From NCBI GenBank assembly GCA_026874595.1, contig CM049318.1, forward strand, positions 14,714,241 through 14,778,240: DNA of 64,000 nucleotides. The letters are read 5' to 3'. The DNA is from Sipunculus nudus. Taxonomy: Eukaryota > Annelida > Sipuncula > Golfingiida > Sipunculidae. Positions 14,033 to 27,657 of the stretch are shown in pieces; within the stretch, counting starts at the first letter, position 1, and every line of letters starts with the position of its first letter. The translations under genes were made by a program, and so were the position numbers. Under the pieces are notes generated by a model, which was not told where the DNA came from, ran no database searches, and saw only the letters and a list, made by a program, of their open reading frames with translations.

Positions 14033-16149
14033 TGATTAACCCTTTAACTGACTGAGGTAGGTCACTTGATAAACCCTTTAACTGACTGAGGAAGGTCACT
14101 TGATAAACCCTTTATCTGACTGAGGAAGGTCACTTGATTAACCCTTTAACTGACTGAGGTAGGTCACTTGATAAACCCTTTATCTGACCGAGGTAGGTCA
14201 CTTGATAAACCCTTAATCTGACTGAGGAAGGTCACTTGATTAACCCTTTAACTGACTGAGGTAGGTCACTTGATAAACCCTTTATCTGACTGAGGAAGGT
14301 CACTTGATTAACCCTTTAACTGACTGAGGAAGGTCACTTGATAAACCCATTATCTGACTGAGGTAGGTCACTTGATAAACCCTTTATCTGACTGAGGAAG
14401 GTCACTTGATAAACCCTTTATCTGACTGAGGAAGGTCACTTGATAAACCCATTATCTGACTGAGGTTGGTCACTTGATAAACCCTTTATCTGACTGAGGT
14501 AGGTCACTTGGCGAACCCATTATCTGATTGAGGTAGGTCACTTGATAAACCCTTTATCTGACTGAGGTAGGTCACTTGATAAACCCTTTATCTGACTGAG
14601 GTAGGTCACTTGATAAACCCTTTATCTGACTGAGGTAGGTCACTTGGCAAACCCATTATCTGATTGAGGTAGGTCACTTGATAAACCCTTTATCATACTG
14701 AGGTAGGTCACTTGATAAACCCTTTATCTGACTGAGGAAGGTCACTTGATAAACCCTTTATCTGACTGAGGAAGGTCACTTGAAAAGTCTTTTATTTCTG
14801 ATTGAGGTAGGTTACTTGATTAACCCTTTAACTGACTGAGGTAGGTCACTTGATAAACCCTTTATCTGACTGAGGAAGGTCACTTGATTAACCCTTTAAC
14901 TGACTGAGGTAGGTCACTTGATAAACCCTTTATCTGACTGAGGAAGGTCACTTGATAAACCCTTTATCTGACTGAGGTAGGTCACTTGATAAACCCTTTA
15001 TCTGACTGAGGAAGGTCACTTGATTAACCCTTTAACTGACTGAGGTAGGTCACTTGATAAACCCTTTATCTGACTGAGGAAGGTCACTTGATAAACCCTT
15101 TAACTGACTGAGGTAGGTCACTTGATAAACCCTTTATCTGACTGAGGAAGGTCACTTGATAAACCCATTATCTGACTGAGGTAGGTCACTTGATAAACCC
15201 TTTATCTGACTGAGGAAGGTCAATTGATTAACCCTTTAACTGACTGAGGTAGGTCACTTGATAAACCCTTTATCTGACTGAGGAAGGTCACTTGATAAAC
15301 CCTTTATCTGACTGAGGTAGATCACTTGATAAACCCTTTATCTGACTGAGGAAGGTCACTTGATTAACCCTTTAACTGACTGAAGTAGGTCACTTGATAA
15401 ACCCTTTATCTGACTGAGGAAGGTCACTTGATAAACCCTTTATCTGACTGAGGTAGGTCACTTGATAAACCCTTTATCTGACTGAGGAAGGTCACTTGAT
15501 TAACCCTTTAACTGACTGAGGTAGGTCACTTGATAAACCCTTTATCTGACTGAGGAAGGTCACTTGATAAACCCTTTAACTGACCGAGGTAGGTCACTTG
15601 ATAAACCCTTTATCTGACTGAGGAAGGTCACTTGAAAAGTCTTTTATTTCTGATTGAGGAAGGTCACTTGATTAACCCTTTAACTGACTGAGGTAGGTCA
15701 CCTGATAAACCCTTTAACTGACTGAGGAAGGTCACTTGATTAACCCTTTAACTGACTGAGGTAGGTCACTTGATAAACCCTTTATCTGACTGAGGAAGGT
15801 CACTTGATTAACCCTTTAACTGACTGAGGTAGGTCACTTGATAAACCCTTTATCTGACTGAGGAAGGTCACTTGATAAACCCTTTAACTGACCGAGGTAG
15901 GTCACTTGATAAACCCTTTATCTGACTGAGGAAGGTCACTTGAAAAGTCTTTTATTTCTGATTGAGGAAGGTCACTTGATTAACCCTTTAACTGACTGAG
16001 GTAGGTCACTTGATAAACCCTTTAACTGACTGAGGAAGGTCACTTGATAAACCCTTTATCTGACTGAGGAAGGTCACTTGATTAACCCTTTAACTGACTG
16101 AGGTACTTCACTTGATAAACCCTTTATCCGACCGAGGTAGGTCACTTGA

Positions 16150-19100
16150 TAAACCCTTTATCTGACTGAGGAAGGTCACTTGATTAACCCTTTAACTGAC
16201 TGAGGTAGGTCACTTGATAAACCCTTTATCTGACTGAGGAAGGTCACTTGATTAACCCTTTAACTGACTGAGGTAGGTCACTTGATTAACCCATTATCTG
16301 ACCGAGGTAGGTCACTTGATAAACCCTTTATCTGACTGAGGAAGGTCACTTGATAAACCCTTTATCTGACTGAGGAAGGTCACTTGATTAACCCTTTAAC
16401 TGACTGAGGTAGGTCACTTGGCAAACCCTTTATCTGACTGAGGTAGGTCACTTGATAAACCCATTATCTGACTGAGGTAGGTCACTTGGCAAACCCTTTA
16501 TCTGACTGAGGTAGGTCACTTGATAAACCCTTTAACTGACTGAGGTAGGTCACTTGATAAACCCTTTATCTGACTGAGGTAGGTCACTTGGCAAACCCTT
16601 TATCTGACTGAGATAGGTCACTTGGCAAACCCTTTATCTGACATAGGTAGGTCACTTGATAAACCCTTTAACTGACTGAGGTAGGCCACTTGATAAACCT
16701 TTAACTGACTGAGGTAGGTCACTTGGCAAACCCTTTATCTGACTGAGATAGGTCACTTGATAAACCCATTATCTGACTGAGGTAGGTCACTTGATAAACC
16801 CTTTATCTGACTGAGGTAGGTCACTTGATAACCCTTTAGCTGACTGAGGTAGGTCACTTGATAAACCCTTTATCTGACTGAGGTAGGTCACTTGATAAAC
16901 CCTTTAACTGTCTGAGGTAGGTCACTTGGCAAACCCATTATCTGACTGAGGTTGGTCACTTGATAAACCCTTTATCTGACTGAGGTAGGTCACTTGGCAA
17001 ACCCATTATCTGATTAAGGTAGGTCACTTGATAAACCCTTTATCTGACTGAGGTAGGTCACTTGATAAACCCTTTAACTGACTGAGGTAGGTCACTTGGC
17101 AAACCCATTATCTGACTGAGGAAGGTCACTTGATAAACCCATTATCTGATTGAGGTAGGTCACTTGATAAACCCTTTATCTGACTGAGGAAGGTCACTTG
17201 ATAAACCCTTTATCTGACTGAGGAAGGTCACTTGATAAACCCATTATCTGACTGAGGTTGGTCACTTGATAAACCCTTTATCTGACTGAGGTAGGTCACT
17301 TGGCAAACCCATTATCTGATTGAGGTAGGTCACTTGATAAACCCTTTATCTGACTGAGGTAGGTCACTTGATAAACCCTTTATCTGACTGAGGTAGGTCA
17401 CTTGATAAACCCTTTAACTGACTGAGGAAGGTCACTTGGCAAACCCATTATCTGACTGAGGAAGGTCACTTGATAAACCCATTATCTGATTGAGGTAGGT
17501 CACTTGATAAACCCTTTATCTGACTGAGGAAGGTCACTTGATAAACCCTTTATCTGACTGAGGAAGGTCACTTGATAAACCCATTATCTGACTGAGGTTG
17601 GTCACTTGATAAACCCTTTATCTGACTGAGGTAGGTCACTTGGCAAACCCATTATCTGATTGAGGTAGGTCACTTGATAAACCCTTTATCTGACTGAGGT
17701 AGGTCACTTGATAAACCCTTTATCTGACTGAGGTAGGTCACTTGATAAACCCTTTAACTGACTGAGGTAGGTCACTTGGCAAACCCATTATCTGACTGAG
17801 GAAGGTCACTTGATAAACCCATTATCTGATTGAGGTAGGTCACTTGATAAACCCTTTATCTGACTGAGGAAGGTCACTTGATAAACCCTTTATCTGACTG
17901 AGGTAGGTCACTTGGCAATCCCATTATCTGACTGAGGAAGGTCACTTGATAAACCCATTATCTGATTGAGGTAGGTCACTTGATAAACCCTTTATCTGAC
18001 TGAGGAAGGTCACTTGATAAACCCTTTATCTGACTGAGGAAGGTCACTTGATAAACCCTTTAACTGACTGAGGAAGGTCACTTGGCAAACCCATTATCTG
18101 ACTGAGGAAGGTCACTTGATAAACCCTTTATCTGATTGAGGTAGGTCACTTGATAAACCCTTTATCTGACTGAGGAAGGTCACTTGAAAAGTCTTTTATT
18201 TCTGATTGAGGTAGGTCACTTGATAAACCCTTTATCTGACTGAGGTAGGTCACTTGATAAACCCTTTAACTGACTGAGGAAGGTCACTTGGCAAACCCAT
18301 TATCTGACTGAGGAAGGTCACTTGATAAACCCATTATCTGATTGAGGTAGGTCACTTGATAAACCCTTTATCTGACTGAGGAAAGTCACTTGATAAACCC
18401 TTTATCTGACTGAGGCAGGTCACTTGATAAACCCATTATCTGACTGAGGTTGGTCACTTGATAAACCCTTTATCTGACTGAGGTAGGTCACTTGGCAAAC
18501 CCATTATCTGATTGAGGTAGGTCACTTGATAAACCCTTTATCTGACTGAGGTAGGTCACTTGATAAACCCTTTATCTGACTGAGGTAGGTCACTTGATAA
18601 ACCCTTTAACTGACTGAGGTAGGTCACTTGGCAAACCCATTATCTGACTGAGGAAGGTCACTTGATAAACCCATTATCTGATTGAGGTAGGTCACTTGAT
18701 AAACCCTTTATCTGACTGAGGAAGGTCACTTGATAAACCCTTTATCTGACTGAGGTAGGTCACTTGGCAAACCCATTATCTGACTGAGGAAGGTCACTTG
18801 ATAAACCCATTATCTGATTGAGGTAGGTCACTTGATAAACCCTTTATCTGACTGAGGAAGGTCACTTGATAAACCCTTTATCTGACTGAGGAAGGTCACT
18901 TGATAAACCCTTTAACTGACTGAGGTAGGTCACTTGGCAAACCCATTATCTGACTGAGGAAGGTCACTTGATAAACCCTTTATCTGATTGAGGTAGGTCA
19001 CTTGATAAACCCTTTATCTGACTGAGGAAGGTCACTTGAAAAGTCTTTTATTTCTGATTGAGGTAAGTCACTTGATAAACCCTTTATCTGACTGAGGTAG

Positions 19101-21903
19101 GTCACTTGATAAACCCTTTAACTGACTGAGGAAGGTCACTTGGCAAACCCATTATCTGACTGAGGAAGGTCACTTGATAAACCCATTATCTGATTGAGGT
19201 AGGTCACTTGATAAACCCTTTATCTGACTGAGGAAAGTCACTTGATAAACCCTTTATCTGACTGAGGCAGGTCACTTGATAAACCCATTATCTGACTGAG
19301 GTTGGTCACTTGATAAACCCTTTATCTGACTGAGGTAGGTCACTTGGCAAACCCATTATCTGATTGAGGTAGGTCACTTGATAAACCCTTTATCTGACTG
19401 AGGTAGGTCACTTGATAAACCCTTTATCTGACTGAGGTAGGTCACTTGATAAACCCTTTATCTGACTGAGGTAGGTCACTTGGCAAACCCATTATCTGAT
19501 TGAGGTTGGTCACTTGATAAACCCTTTATCTGACTGAGGTAGGTCACTTGATAAACCCTTTATCTGACTGAGGAAGGTCACTTGATAAACCCTTTATCTG
19601 ACTGAGGAAGGTCACTTGATTAACCCTTTAACTGACTGAGGTAGGTCACTTGATAAACCCTTTATCTGACCGAGGTAGGTCACTTGATAAACCCTTTATC
19701 TGACTGAGGAAGGTCACTTGATTAACCCTTTAACTGACTGAGGTAGGTCACTTGATAAACCCTTTATCTGACTGAGGAAGGTCACTTGATTAACCCTTTA
19801 ACTGACTGAGGTAGGTCACTTGATAAACCCTTTATCTGACTGAGGAAGGTCACTTGATAAACCCTTTAACTGACCGAGGTAGGTCACTTGATAAACCCTT
19901 TATCTGACTGAGGAAGGTCACTTGAAAAGTCTTTTATTTCTGATTGAGGAAGGTCACTTGATTAACCCTTTAACTGACTGAGGTAGGTCACTTGATAAAC
20001 CCTTTAACTGACTGAAGAAGGTCACTTGATTAACCCTTTAACTGACTGAGGTAGGTCACTTGATAAACCCTTTATCTGACTGAGGAAGGTCACTTGATTA
20101 ACCCTTTAACTGACTGAGGTAGGTCACTTGATAAACCCTTTATCTGACTGAGGAAGGTCACTTGATAAACCCTTTAACTGACCGAGGTAGGTCACTTGAT
20201 AAACCCTTTATCTGACTGAGGAAGGTCACTTGAAAAGTCTTTTATTTCTGATTGAGGAAGGTCACTTGATTAACCCTTTAACTGACTGAGGTAGGTCACT
20301 TGATAAACCCTTTAACTGACTGAGGAAGGTCACTTGATAAACCCTTTATCTGACTGAGGAAGGTCACTTGATTAACCCTTTAACTGACTGAGGTAGGTCA
20401 CTTGATAAACCCTTTATCTGACCGAGGTAGGTCACTTGATAAACCCTTTATCTGACTGAGGAAGGTCACTTGATTAACCCTTTAACTGACTGAGGTAGGT
20501 CACTTGATAAACCCTTTATCTGACTGAGGAAGGTCACTTGATTAACCCTTTAACTGACTGAGGTAGGTCACTTGATTAACCCATTATCTGACCGAGGTAG
20601 GTCACTTGATAAACCCTTTATCTGACTGAGGAAGGTCACTTGAAAAGTCTTTTATTTCTGATTGAGGAAGGTCACTTGATTAACCCTTTAACTGACTGAG
20701 GTAGGTCACTTGATAAACCCTTTAACTGACTGAGGAAGGTCACTTGATAAACCCTTTATCTGACTGAGGAAGGTCACTTGATTAACCCTTTAACTGACTG
20801 AGGTAGGTCACTTGATAAACCCTTTAACTGACTGAGGAAGGTCACTTGATAAACCCATTATCTGATTGAGGAAGGTCACTTGATAAACCCATTATCTGAC
20901 TGAGGAAGGTCACTTGATAAACCCATTATCTGACTGAGGTAGGTCACTTGATAAACCCTTTATCTGACTGAGGTAGGTCACTTGATAAACCCTTTATCTG
21001 ACTGAGGTAGGTTACTTGATAAGCCCTTTATCTGACTGAGGAAGGTCACTTGATAAACCCTTTATCTGACTGAGGAAGGTCACTTGATAAACCCATTATC
21101 TGACTGAGGAAGGTCACTTGATAAACCCATTATCTGACTGAGGAAGGTCACTTGAAAAACCCATTATCTGACTGAGGTAGGTCACTTGATAAACCCTTTA
21201 TCTGACTGAGGAAGGTCACTTGATAAACCCTTTAACTGACTGAGGTAGGTCACTTGATAAACCCATTATCTGACTGAGGTAGGTCACTTGATAAACCCTT
21301 TATCTGACTGAGTAAGGTCACTTGATAAACCCTTTATCTGACTGAGGTAGGTCACTTGATAAACCCTTTATCTGACTGAGGAAGGTCACTTGATAAACCC
21401 ATTATCTGACTGAGGAAGGTCACTTGATAAACCCATTATCTGACTGAGGAAGGTCACTTGATAAACCCATTATCTGACTGAGGTAGGTCACTTGATAAAC
21501 CCTTTATCTGACTGAGGAAGGTCACTTGATAAACCCTTTAACTGACTGAGGAAGGTCACTTGATAAACCCTTTAACTGACTGAGGAAGGTCACTTGATAA
21601 ACCCTTTATCTGACTGAGGTAGGTCACTTGATAAACCCTTTAACTGACTGAGGTAGGTCACTTGGCAAACCCATTATCTGACTGAGGAAGGTCACTTGAT
21701 AAACCCATTATCTGATTGAGGTAGGTCACTTGATAAACCCTTTATCTGACTGAGGAAGGTCACTTGATAAACCCTTTATCTGACTGAGGAAGGTCACTTG
21801 ATAAACCCATTATCTGACTGAGGTTGGTCACTTGATAAACCCTTTATCTGACTGAGGTAGGTCACTTGGCAAACCCATTATCTGATTGAGGTAGGTCACT
21901 TGA
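16150..21903 (+). repeat. 5,754-bp tandem duplication, copy 1
   Basis: This copy matches the next 5.75 kb at a constant offset of 5,754 bp. The 36-bp variants at 18186, 19038, 19924, 20232 and 20642 pair with 23940, 24792, 25678, 25986 and 26396. The 33-bp variants near 16683 and 16829 pair with those near 22437 and 22581. The GGCAAA monomer at 16420 pairs with 22174. The length is explained exactly as 169 monomers with five 36-mers and two 33-mers (5,746+10-2). The boundary is placed only to within about one monomer. Confidence 0.9.
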
Positions 21904-24900
21904 TAAACCCTTTATCTGACTGAGGAAGGTCACTTGATTAACCCTTTAACTGACTGAGGTAGGTCACTTGATAAACCCTTTATCTGACTGAGGAAGGTCA
22001 CTTGATTAACCCTTTAACTGACTGAGGTAGGTCACTTGATTAACCCATTATCTGACCGAGGTAGGTCACTTGATAAACCCTTTATCTGACTGAGGAAGGT
22101 CACTTGATAAACCCTTTATCTGACTGAGGAAGGTCACTTGATTAACCCTTTAACTGACTGAGGTAGGTCACTTGGCAAACCCTTTATCTGACTGAGGTAG
22201 GTCACTTGATAAACCCATTATCTGACTGAGGTAGGTCACTTGGCAAACCCTTTATCTGACTGAGGTAGGTCACTTGATAAACCCTTTAACTGACTGAGGT
22301 AGGTCACTTGATAAACCCTTTATCTGACTGAGGTAGGTCACTTGGCAAACCCTTTATCTGACTGAGATAGGTCACTTGGCAAACCCTTTATCTGACATAG
22401 GTAGGTCACTTGATAAACCCTTTAACTGACTGAGGTAGGCCACTTGATAAACCTTTAACTGACTGAGGTAGGTCACTTGGCAAACCCTTTATCTGACTGA
22501 GATAGGTTACTTGATAAACCCATTATCTGACTGAGGTAGGTCACTTGATAAACCCTTTATCTGACTGAGGTAGGTCACTTGATAACCCTTTAGCTGACTG
22601 AGGTAGGTCACTTGATAAACCCTTTATCTGACTGAGGTAGGTCACTTGATAAACCCTTTAACTGTCTGAGGTAGGTCACTTGGCAAACCCATTATCTGAC
22701 TGAGGTTGGTCACTTGATAAACCCTTTATCTGACTGAGGTAGGTCACTTGGCAAACCCATTATCTGATTAAGGTAGGTCACTTGATAAACCCTTTATCTG
22801 ACTGAGGTAGGTCACTTGATAAACCCTTTAACTGACTGAGGTAGGTCACTTGGCAAACCCATTATCTGACTGAGGAAGGTCACTTGATAAACCCATTATC
22901 TGATTGAGGTAGGTCACTTGATAAACCCTTTATCTGACTGAGGAAGGTCACTTGATAAACCCTTTATCTGACTGAGGAAGGTCACTTGATAAACCCATTA
23001 TCTGACTGAGGTTGGTCACTTGATAAACCCTTTATCTGACTGAGGTAGGTCACTTGGCAAACCCATTATCTGATTGAGGTAGGTCACTTGATAAACCCTT
23101 TATCTGACTGAGGTAGGTCACTTGATAAACCCTTTATCTGACTGAGGTAGGTCACTTGATAAACCCTTTAACTGACTGAGGAAGGTCACTTGGCAAACCC
23201 ATTATCTGACTGAGGAAGGTCACTTGATAAACCCATTATCTGATTGAGGTAGGTCACTTGATAAACCCTTTATCTGACTGAGGAAGGTCACTTGATAAAC
23301 CCTTTATCTGACTGAGGAAGGTCACTTGATAAACCCATTATCTGACTGAGGTTGGTCACTTGATAAACCCTTTATCTGACTGAGGTAGGTCACTTGGCAA
23401 ACCCATTATCTGATTGAGGTAGGTCACTTGATAAACCCTTTATCTGACTGAGGTAGGTCACTTGATAAACCCTTTATCTGACTGAGGTAGGTCACTTGAT
23501 AAACCCTTTAACTGACTGAGGTAGGTCACTTGGCAAACCCATTATCTGACTGAGGAAGGTCACTTGATAAACCCATTATCTGATTGAGGTAGGTCACTTG
23601 ATAAACCCTTTATCTGACTGAGGAAGGTCACTTGATAAACCCTTTATCTGACTGAGGTAGGTCACTTGGCAAACCCATTATCTGACTGAGGAAGGTCACT
23701 TGATAAACCCATTATCTGATTGAGGTAGGTCACTTGATAAACCCTTTATCTGACTGAGGAAGGTCACTTGATAAACCCTTTATCTGACTGAGGAAGGTCA
23801 CTTGATAAACCCTTTAACTGACTGAGGTAGGTCACTTGGCAAACCCATTATCTGACTGAGGAAGGTCACTTGATAAACCCTTTATCTGATTGAGGTAGGT
23901 CACTTGATAAACCCTTTATCTGACTGAGGAAGGTCACTTGAAAAGTCTTTTATTTCTGATTGAGGTAGGTCACTTGATAAACCCTTTATCTGACTGAGGT
24001 AGGTCACTTGATAAACCCTTTAACTGACTGAGGAAGGTCACTTGGCAAACCCATTATCTGACTGAGGAAGGTCACTTGATAAACCCATTATCTGATTGAG
24101 GTAGGTCACTTGATAAACCCTTTATCTGACTGAGGAAAGTCACTTGATAAACCCTTTATCTGACTGAGGCAGGTCACTTGATAAACCCATTATCTGACTG
24201 AGGTTGGTCACTTGATAAACCCTTTATCTGACTGAGGTAGGTCACTTGGCAAACCCATTATCTGATTGAGGTAGGTCACTTGATAAACCCTTTATCTGAC
24301 TGAGGTAGGTCACTTGATAAACCCTTTATCTGACTGAGGTAGGTCACTTGATAAACCCTTTAACTGACTGAGGTAGGTCACTTGGCAAACCCATTATCTG
24401 ACTGAGGAAGGTCACTTGATAAACCCATTATCTGATTGAGGTAGGTCACTTGATAAACCCTTTATCTGACTGAGGAAGGTCACTTGATAAACCCTTTATC
24501 TGACTGAGGTAGGTCACTTGGCAAACCCATTATCTGACTGAGGAAGGTCACTTGATAAACCCATTATCTGATTGAGGTAGGTCACTTGATAAACCCTTTA
24601 TCTGACTGAGGAAGGTCACTTGATAAACCCTTTATCTGACTGAGGAAGGTCACTTGATAAACCCTTTAACTGACTGAGGTAGGTCACTTGGCAAACCCAT
24701 TATCTGACTGAGGAAGGTCACTTGATAAACCCTTTATCTGATTGAGGTAGGTCACTTGATAAACCCTTTATCTGACTGAGGAAGGTCACTTGAAAAGTCT
24801 TTTATTTCTGATTGAGGTAAGTCACTTGATAAACCCTTTATCTGACTGAGGTAGGTCACTTGATAAACCCTTTAACTGACTGAGGAAGGTCACTTGGCAA

Positions 24901-27657
24901 ACCCATTATCTGACTGAGGAAGGTCACTTGATAAACCCATTATCTGATTGAGGTAGGTCACTTGATAAACCCTTTATCTGACTGAGGAAAGTCACTTGAT
25001 AAACCCTTTATCTGACTGAGGCAGGTCACTTGATAAACCCATTATCTGACTGAGGTTGGTCACTTGATAAACCCTTTATCTGACTGAGGTAGGTCACTTG
25101 GCAAACCCATTATCTGATTGAGGTAGGTCACTTGATAAACCCTTTATCTGACTGAGGTAGGTCACTTGATAAACCCTTTATCTGACTGAGGTAGGTCACT
25201 TGATAAACCCTTTATCTGACTGAGGTAGGTCACTTGGCAAACCCATTATCTGATTGAGGTAGGTCACTTGATAAACCCTTTATCTGACTGAGGTAGGTCA
25301 CTTGATAAACCCTTTATCTGACTGAGGAAGGTCACTTGATAAACCCTTTATCTGACTGAGGAAGGTCACTTGATTAACCCTTTAACTGACTGAGGTAGGT
25401 CACTTGATAAACCCTTTATCTGACCGAGGTAGGTCACTTGATAAACCCTTTATCTGACTGAGGAAGGTCACTTGATTAACCCTTTAACTGACTGAGGTAG
25501 GTCACTTGATAAACCCTTTATCTGACTGAGGAAGGTCACTTGATTAACCCTTTAACTGACTGAGGTAGGTCACTTGATAAACCCTTTATCTGACTGAGGA
25601 AGGTCACTTGATAAACCCTTTAACTGACCGAGGTAGGTCACTTGATAAACCCTTTATCTGACTGAGGAAGGTCACTTGAAAAGTCTTTTATTTCTGATTG
25701 AGGAAGGTCACTTGATTAACCCTTTAACTGACTGAGGTAGGTCACTTGATAAACCCTTTAACTGACTGAGGAAGGTCACTTGATTAACCCTTTAACTGAC
25801 TGAGGTAGGTCACTTGATAAACCCTTTATCTGACTGAGGAAGGTCACTTGATTAACCCTTTAACTGACTGAGGTAGGTCACTTGATAAACCCTTTATCTG
25901 ACTGAGGAAGGTCACTTGATAAACCCTTTAACTGACCGAGGTAGGTCACTTGATAAACCCTTTATCTGACTGAGGAAGGTCACTTGAAAAGTCTTTTATT
26001 TCTGATTGAGGAAGGTCACTTGATTAACCCTTTAACTGACTGAGGTAGGTCACTTGATAAACCCTTTAACTGACTGAGGAAGGTCACTTGATAAACCCTT
26101 TATCTGACTGAGGAAGGTCACTTGATTAACCCTTTAACTGACTGAGGTAGGTCACTTGATAAACCCTTTATCTGACCGAGGTAGGTCACTTGATAAACCC
26201 TTTATCTGACTGAGGAAGGTCACTTGATTAACCCTTTAACTGACTGAGGTAGGTCACTTGATAAACCCTTTATCTGACTGAGGAAGGTCACTTGATTAAC
26301 CCTTTAACTGACTGAGGTAGGTCACTTGATTAACCCATTATCTGACCGAGGTAGGTCACTTGATAAACCCTTTATCTGACTGAGGAAGGTCACTTGAAAA
26401 GTCTTTTATTTCTGATTGAGGAAGGTCACTTGATTAACCCTTTAACTGACTGAGGTAGGTCACTTGATAAACCCTTTAACTGACTGAGGAAGGTCACTTG
26501 ATAAACCCTTTATCTGACTGAGGAAGGTCACTTGATTAACCCTTTAACTGACTGAGGTAGGTCACTTGATAAACCCTTTAACTGACTGAGGAAGGTCACT
26601 TGATAAACCCATTATCTGATTGAGGAAGGTCACTTGATAAACCCATTATCTGACTGAGGAAGGTCACTTGATAAACCCATTATCTGACTGAGGTAGGTCA
26701 CTTGATAAACCCTTTATCTGACTGAGGTAGGTCACTTGATAAACCCTTTATCTGACTGAGGTAGGTTACTTGATAAGCCCTTTATCTGACTGAGGAAGGT
26801 CACTTGATAAACCCTTTATCTGACTGAGGAAGGTCACTTGATAAACCCATTATCTGACTGAGGAAGGTCACTTGATAAACCCATTATCTGACTGAGGAAG
26901 GTCACTTGAAAAACCCATTATCTGACTGAGGTAGGTCACTTGATAAACCCTTTATCTGACTGAGGAAGGTCACTTGATAAACCCTTTAACTGACTGAGGT
27001 AGGTCACTTGATAAACCCATTATCTGACTGAGGTAGGTCACTTGATAAACCCTTTATCTGACTGAGGAAGGTCACTTGATAAACCCTTTATCTGACTGAG
27101 GTAGGTCACTTGATAAACCCTTTATCTGACTGAGGAAGGTCACTTGATAAACCCATTATCTGACTGAGGAAGGTCACTTGATAAACCCATTATCTGACTG
27201 AGGAAGGTCACTTGATAAACCCATTATCTGACTGAGGTAGGTCACTTGATAAACCCTTTATCTGACTGAGGAAGGTCACTTGATAAACCCTTTAACTGAC
27301 TGAGGAAGGTCACTTGATAAACCCTTTAACTGACTGAGGAAGGTCACTTGATAAACCCTTTATCTGACTGAGGTAGGTCACTTGATAAACCCTTTAACTG
27401 ACTGAGGTAGGTCACTTGGCAAACCCATTATCTGACTGAGGAAGGTCACTTGATAAACCCATTATCTGATTGAGGTAGGTCACTTGATAAACCCTTTATC
27501 TGACTGAGGAAGGTCACTTGATAAACCCTTTATCTGACTGAGGAAGGTCACTTGATAAACCCATTATCTGACTGAGGTTGGTCACTTGATAAACCCTTTA
27601 TCTGACTGAGGTAGGTCACTTGGCAAACCCATTATCTGATTGAGGTAGGTCACTTGA
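21904..27657 (+). repeat. 5,754-bp tandem duplication, copy 2
   Basis: This is the directly adjacent second copy of the block at 16150. Agreement continues until about 27,670, where GGTAGG replaces the GGAAGG seen 5,754 bp earlier. Only scattered single-base differences were noticed between the copies. One is at about 17,918 versus 23,672 (GGCAATCCC versus GGCAAACCC). Another is at about 21,312 versus 27,066 (GAGTAAGG versus GAGGAAGG). This suggests a recent event. Confidence 0.88.
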
